Shown here piece after piece: positions 61,319 to 64,000 of a stretch of DNA of 64,000 nt. Source of the stretch: Ophiocordyceps camponoti-saundersi (nom. inval.) (taxonomy: Eukaryota; Ascomycota; Sordariomycetes; Hypocreales; Ophiocordycipitaceae); the NCBI GenBank assembly GCA_003339415.1, contig PDHQ01000052.1, positions 1 through 64,000 of the forward strand, in the 5' to 3' direction. The notes below the pieces were generated by a model, which made no database searches, was not told where the DNA came from, and was given only the letters and a program-made list of their open reading frames with translations. A program made the position numbers and the translations under genes. The stretch's first letter is position 1. Each line of letters opens with the position of its first letter.

Positions 61319-61826
61319 TATCGGTTAAGTATCCTTTCTAAGCTAAATAAGTAGCTAGAGTTATATTATAAATTTCTTATAGTAAAGATATTAATAAATT
61401 AAACTTAAATTATATATACTATATTAACTTAAATAATAAGGTTTAGGTAACTTATCTAAATTATATAATATATAGGAATATTACGTTTACTATATAATAT
61501 ACTCTAGCTAATAAAGTTATAAAAGATTAAATAATAACTTTACTTATAACTTATCTTTTTTTTAAAAAATATAGGAAAGTAAGTATATTATATATACGTT
61601 CCCTCTCCTACTAATTACCTCCCTATCCTCCTCCTATATTAACTTCGTATATTATATTAATATTATATTAATCTCGGATCGGTATTATCTCGAGTTTAAC
61701 TTCTCTTTATACGTATCCCTAACCTCCTACTTTATTTATATAGAGATAGTTATTTCTATAACGCGTGCCACGCGTATTTAACGCGTGTTATATTCCTAAG
61801 CAGCTAGCGATATATATATTCTAATA
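61319..61826. repeat. U right LTR (508 bp)
   Basis: It begins TATCGGTTAAG, where the left copy has TATTAGTTAAG, and ends TTCTAATA. ATACC and the last piece of Z follow. Confidence 0.92.
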
Positions 61827-61831
61827 ATACC

Positions 61832-62363
61832 TTTAATATTAAAGTTTAAGGTTTCGTAATAAGGAAGGAAAAATAGCTTAATATAGTATAAACTAAGGGA
61901 ATAACTTTTCCTAAAAAAGAAAAAGTTACCGGTATAGGAAATATTAAAATATAATAGTAATTTATATAAGTGGGGGAGGAAATTTATATATAAGCTAGAT
62001 AGAGAAAAAGGGGTATATTACGTAAGATATATTATAAAGAAATAAGATAATAGGAAGTAAGGTAAGTTTTATTAGTATTTTTATTATAGTATTTTAAATA
62101 GAAGCTTTAATAAACTCTTAATCGATATTAAAATAGTTTCGGGAAAAGATTAGGTTATATTCGATTTAATATTAAGTATAGAAAAGAGGGTATATACGAA
62201 GGATAAAAAAGGGAATATATATAAGGATAATTTATATATAAGTAAAACTTAAAATCCTCTTAGTAAATAAGATATAGATAATTATTAAAAACTAAAAGAA
62301 TATACTTTTAGTAATAGTAGTCTCTATTAACTCTTATATATATATTATAAAGGCTAACTAATA
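61832..62363 (+). repeat. Z 3' end and 3' LTR
   Basis: The last ~100 bp of Z's interior (61832-61932) match X at about 44700-44820 in reverse. They lead into the 431 bp 3' LTR at 61933-62363, which starts TATAGG and ends CTAACTAATA. The right target duplication GTAAG lies at 62364-62368. Confidence 0.9.
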
Positions 62364-62368
62364 GTAAG

Positions 62369-62711
62369 CTTTTAGCTTAGGAGTTTACGAAAAAAGGATA
62401 AAAACCTAAAAAATAAATATAAAAGGGAGAGAAGGAAAAAAAAATTAAAAAAGAAAAAAAAGGGGGCTTTTATAATTAAAAGGTATATATTATATTTACC
62501 TTAATTATAATAAGCTATTTATATATACTATATTACTATATATTAATATATTTAAGTTATATAAATATATACTTAGCTTTATTATAACTAAAAGGGGTAT
62601 ATATTATAAGTATAAAGGGGTAAATTAGTAAGTTAGTAACTTTACTTATAAATTACCTTACGCTTAAGCTTTTTATTTCTTTCTTTTTCTTTCTTTCTTT
62701 ATACTAATTAC
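62369..62711. other. T interior after Z
   Basis: It continues T beyond Z and aligns to U at about 59437-59790, without the long G runs. A-rich and G-rich short runs occur at 62430-62466. No gene motif. Confidence 0.7.
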
Positions 62712-62738
62712 TATTATTATTATTATTATTATTATTAT
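62712..62738. repeat. (TTA)n tract of T
   Basis: About nine TTA units at the position equivalent to 1-126 and 59788-59829. Confidence 0.9.
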
Positions 62739-64000
62739 ATAGCTATTAAAGTAAGCTTAGCCTAAACTTAGGTTAAAGTTTATAATATATTATACTAACT
62801 TTAAGTTAAGTTTACTTTTATACTTATATAGCGTATTACTCCTTATTATTTTACGCGTAAGATTATTTTATTTTCCTAGCGTGCTATAGCTAAAAAGAAC
62901 CTTATCGCCTTTAGCGATAAAAATAATAATAACGATAATAAGAACTATATTAATCTTATTAATATTCCTATATTTTATTATATTACTAAGAGTTACGCGG
63001 GTAAATCTTAACTTTTTTTAAAGTTTATATTAAACTTAGCCTATTTACTAATATATTATATACTATAATAGCTTTATCTCCTCTACGCGCTATTATTATT
63101 ACTCCTAAGTTATATAAAAAAATAAGCTCCTATCTCGCTAGCGTAATTAAGATAACGCTTAAGCGCTTTTATTATATTAATATACTTAAGTTAGATAATA
63201 ATACGCCTATTAAGTAAAAGCGCGGTTATAAGTATAGCGATATATATTAGCTAGTTTTCTATTATTAATATATAAGATAGCTTATATAATAGCTACTATC
63301 TATAAATACTTACTAATATTAAAACTTTTAAATAGCGCGCGCTTATTATATATATACGGTAGCTAAGTATCGCTATAATTTAATATATTTTTATATTAAT
63401 AATAATAATTTATTAACTTTATAACTAATAATAGCTAAGTAAACTCTTCCCGCTATAGCTAATATAGCTTAGGCGATTATTATTTTTATAATAAATAATT
63501 ACCCCTTAAAGTGTAACTAAGAGGCAGAGGTATATTAATAATAACTTAAACTTTAAATAATTTTAAATTAATATTTAACTAATATTAATAATACCTTAAT
63601 ATTACGCGTAAAGCTAATAAAGCTTATTATAATACTAGCCCTCCCTTATATAAAAAATAATTAGCGTTTATTTTTATTATTTTTTATATTTTTCTTTTTT
63701 TATTTTTATCTCTTATAAATTACTAAATTAATTTACTTATAAAAGATTTTTTTCTTAATTTTTATAAAATATTATATATTAAGTATATTAAGTATTTACT
63801 AAGATTAATCTAAGACTAATAAGACTTTAAGTTAAAATTAAAATAAGGTTTTATAAATCGTAGATTAAATTTAAAAAAAAGAAAAAAATATATAATATTA
63901 ACTTATAGTAAGTTATTACTAAGTATTAAAATATTTAAATTATTAAATATTAACTAGATATTAGTTAAAGTATATTAGTAGTTTATTAAGATAGTAATTA
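62739..64000. repeat. P-family interior, uninterrupted copy, runs off the window
   Basis: This copy matches fragments 127-188, 17017-17315 and 24560-25214 in order and holds the empty sites of E-out (62798-62802) and N (63077-63101). It includes about 280 bp (63510-63790) absent from the left copy. The window ends at about the point where, in the left copy, the T LTR begins. No protein motif is recognised; the 3' LTR should lie beyond the window. Confidence 0.82.

Larger units (their letters stand above)
58155..61826. mobile_element. U: complete P-family LTR element (3.7 kb) nested in Z
   Basis: The element is 3,672 bp with two LTRs of exactly 508 bp (58155-58662 and 61319-61826), flanked by ATACC at 58150-58154 and 61827-61831. 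The 2.66 kb interior has no recognisable gag or pol, so P looks like a non-autonomous LTR family. It holds two 22-G runs and the family's TTA tract. U also retains, uninterrupted, the site into which Z inserted in T (59432-59436). I could not set the strand with confidence. Confidence 0.92.
28810..62363 (+). mobile_element. Z: Ty1/copia element stretched to 33.5 kb by four nested insertions
   Basis: Z starts with an LTR at 28810 and ends with one at 62363, flanked by the perfect 5 bp duplication GTAAG at 28805-28809 and 62364-62368. Its own sequence is in five pieces: 28810-30105, 41045-44283, 50589-51657, 57959-58154 and 61832-62363. They sum to 6,332 bp, close to the 6.3 kb of the intact relatives X and Y. 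All pieces are collinear with X and Y read in reverse. The gaps are W, X, Y and U, each with its own target duplication. A copia RNase H remnant at 51368-51515 sets the class and strand. The unoccupied site survives in U at 59432-59436. Confidence 0.93.

Overview
This window is a block of AT-rich, transposon-derived DNA from the nuclear genome of a filamentous ascomycete (Pezizomycotina). The dinucleotides CpA and TpG are almost absent, TpA is everywhere, and CpG survives. This is the signature of repeat-induced point mutation (RIP), a fungal defence that turns CpA into TpA in duplicated DNA. There is no intact host protein gene. The one candidate host-type gene is a tRNA-like sequence on the minus strand at 36841-36922. 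Species cannot be told from the sequence. Element names used here (P, E, K, N, S, T, U, W, X, Y, Z) are local labels.

The window can be resolved into about twelve retroelements nested in one another. Nine insertions carry a recognisable target-site duplication (TSD). The base layer is a family called P: an LTR element with a ~508 bp LTR, no recognised pol, and an internal (TTA)n tract. A P-family interior occupies 1-188, 17017-17315 and 24560-25214. It was split by E-out (189-17011, TSD ACTTT), a Ty3/gypsy chromovirus with 250 bp LTRs, and by N (17316-24534, 25 bp TSD), possibly a LINE. E-out received an antisense copy of itself, E-in (802-7731, TSD GTATA/ATATA). Its 3' LTR was split by K (13921-16878, TSD GTAG), a much less mutated element that carries only a Gag-like gene.

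From 25215 a second P copy (T) begins. It is split by S (26210-28389, copia-like LTR) and by Z (28810-62363, TSD GTAAG). Z is a Ty1/copia element of about 6.3 kb stretched to 33.5 kb by four later insertions: W (30106-41040, TSD GAAC, Ty3/gypsy), X (44284-50583, TSD TTAAT), Y (51658-57953, TSD TACTC) and U (58155-61826, TSD ATACC). X and Y belong to Z's own family and lie antisense to it. U is a complete P-family element. The window ends inside T's P-type interior (62369-64000).

Coding remnants are recognisable but dead. Reverse transcriptase motifs read [YF]xDN instead of YxDD, zinc-knuckle Cys/His are Tyr, integrase and RNase H Asp are Asn, and Trp/Gln codons are TAG/TAA. All are changes RIP makes. 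Two uninterrupted P copies preserve the pre-insertion sites of E-out, N and Z, so the insertion order can be read from the window itself. K (light RIP), the left LTR of S (spared) and a GC-richer tRNA-bearing island inside W stand out from the background.
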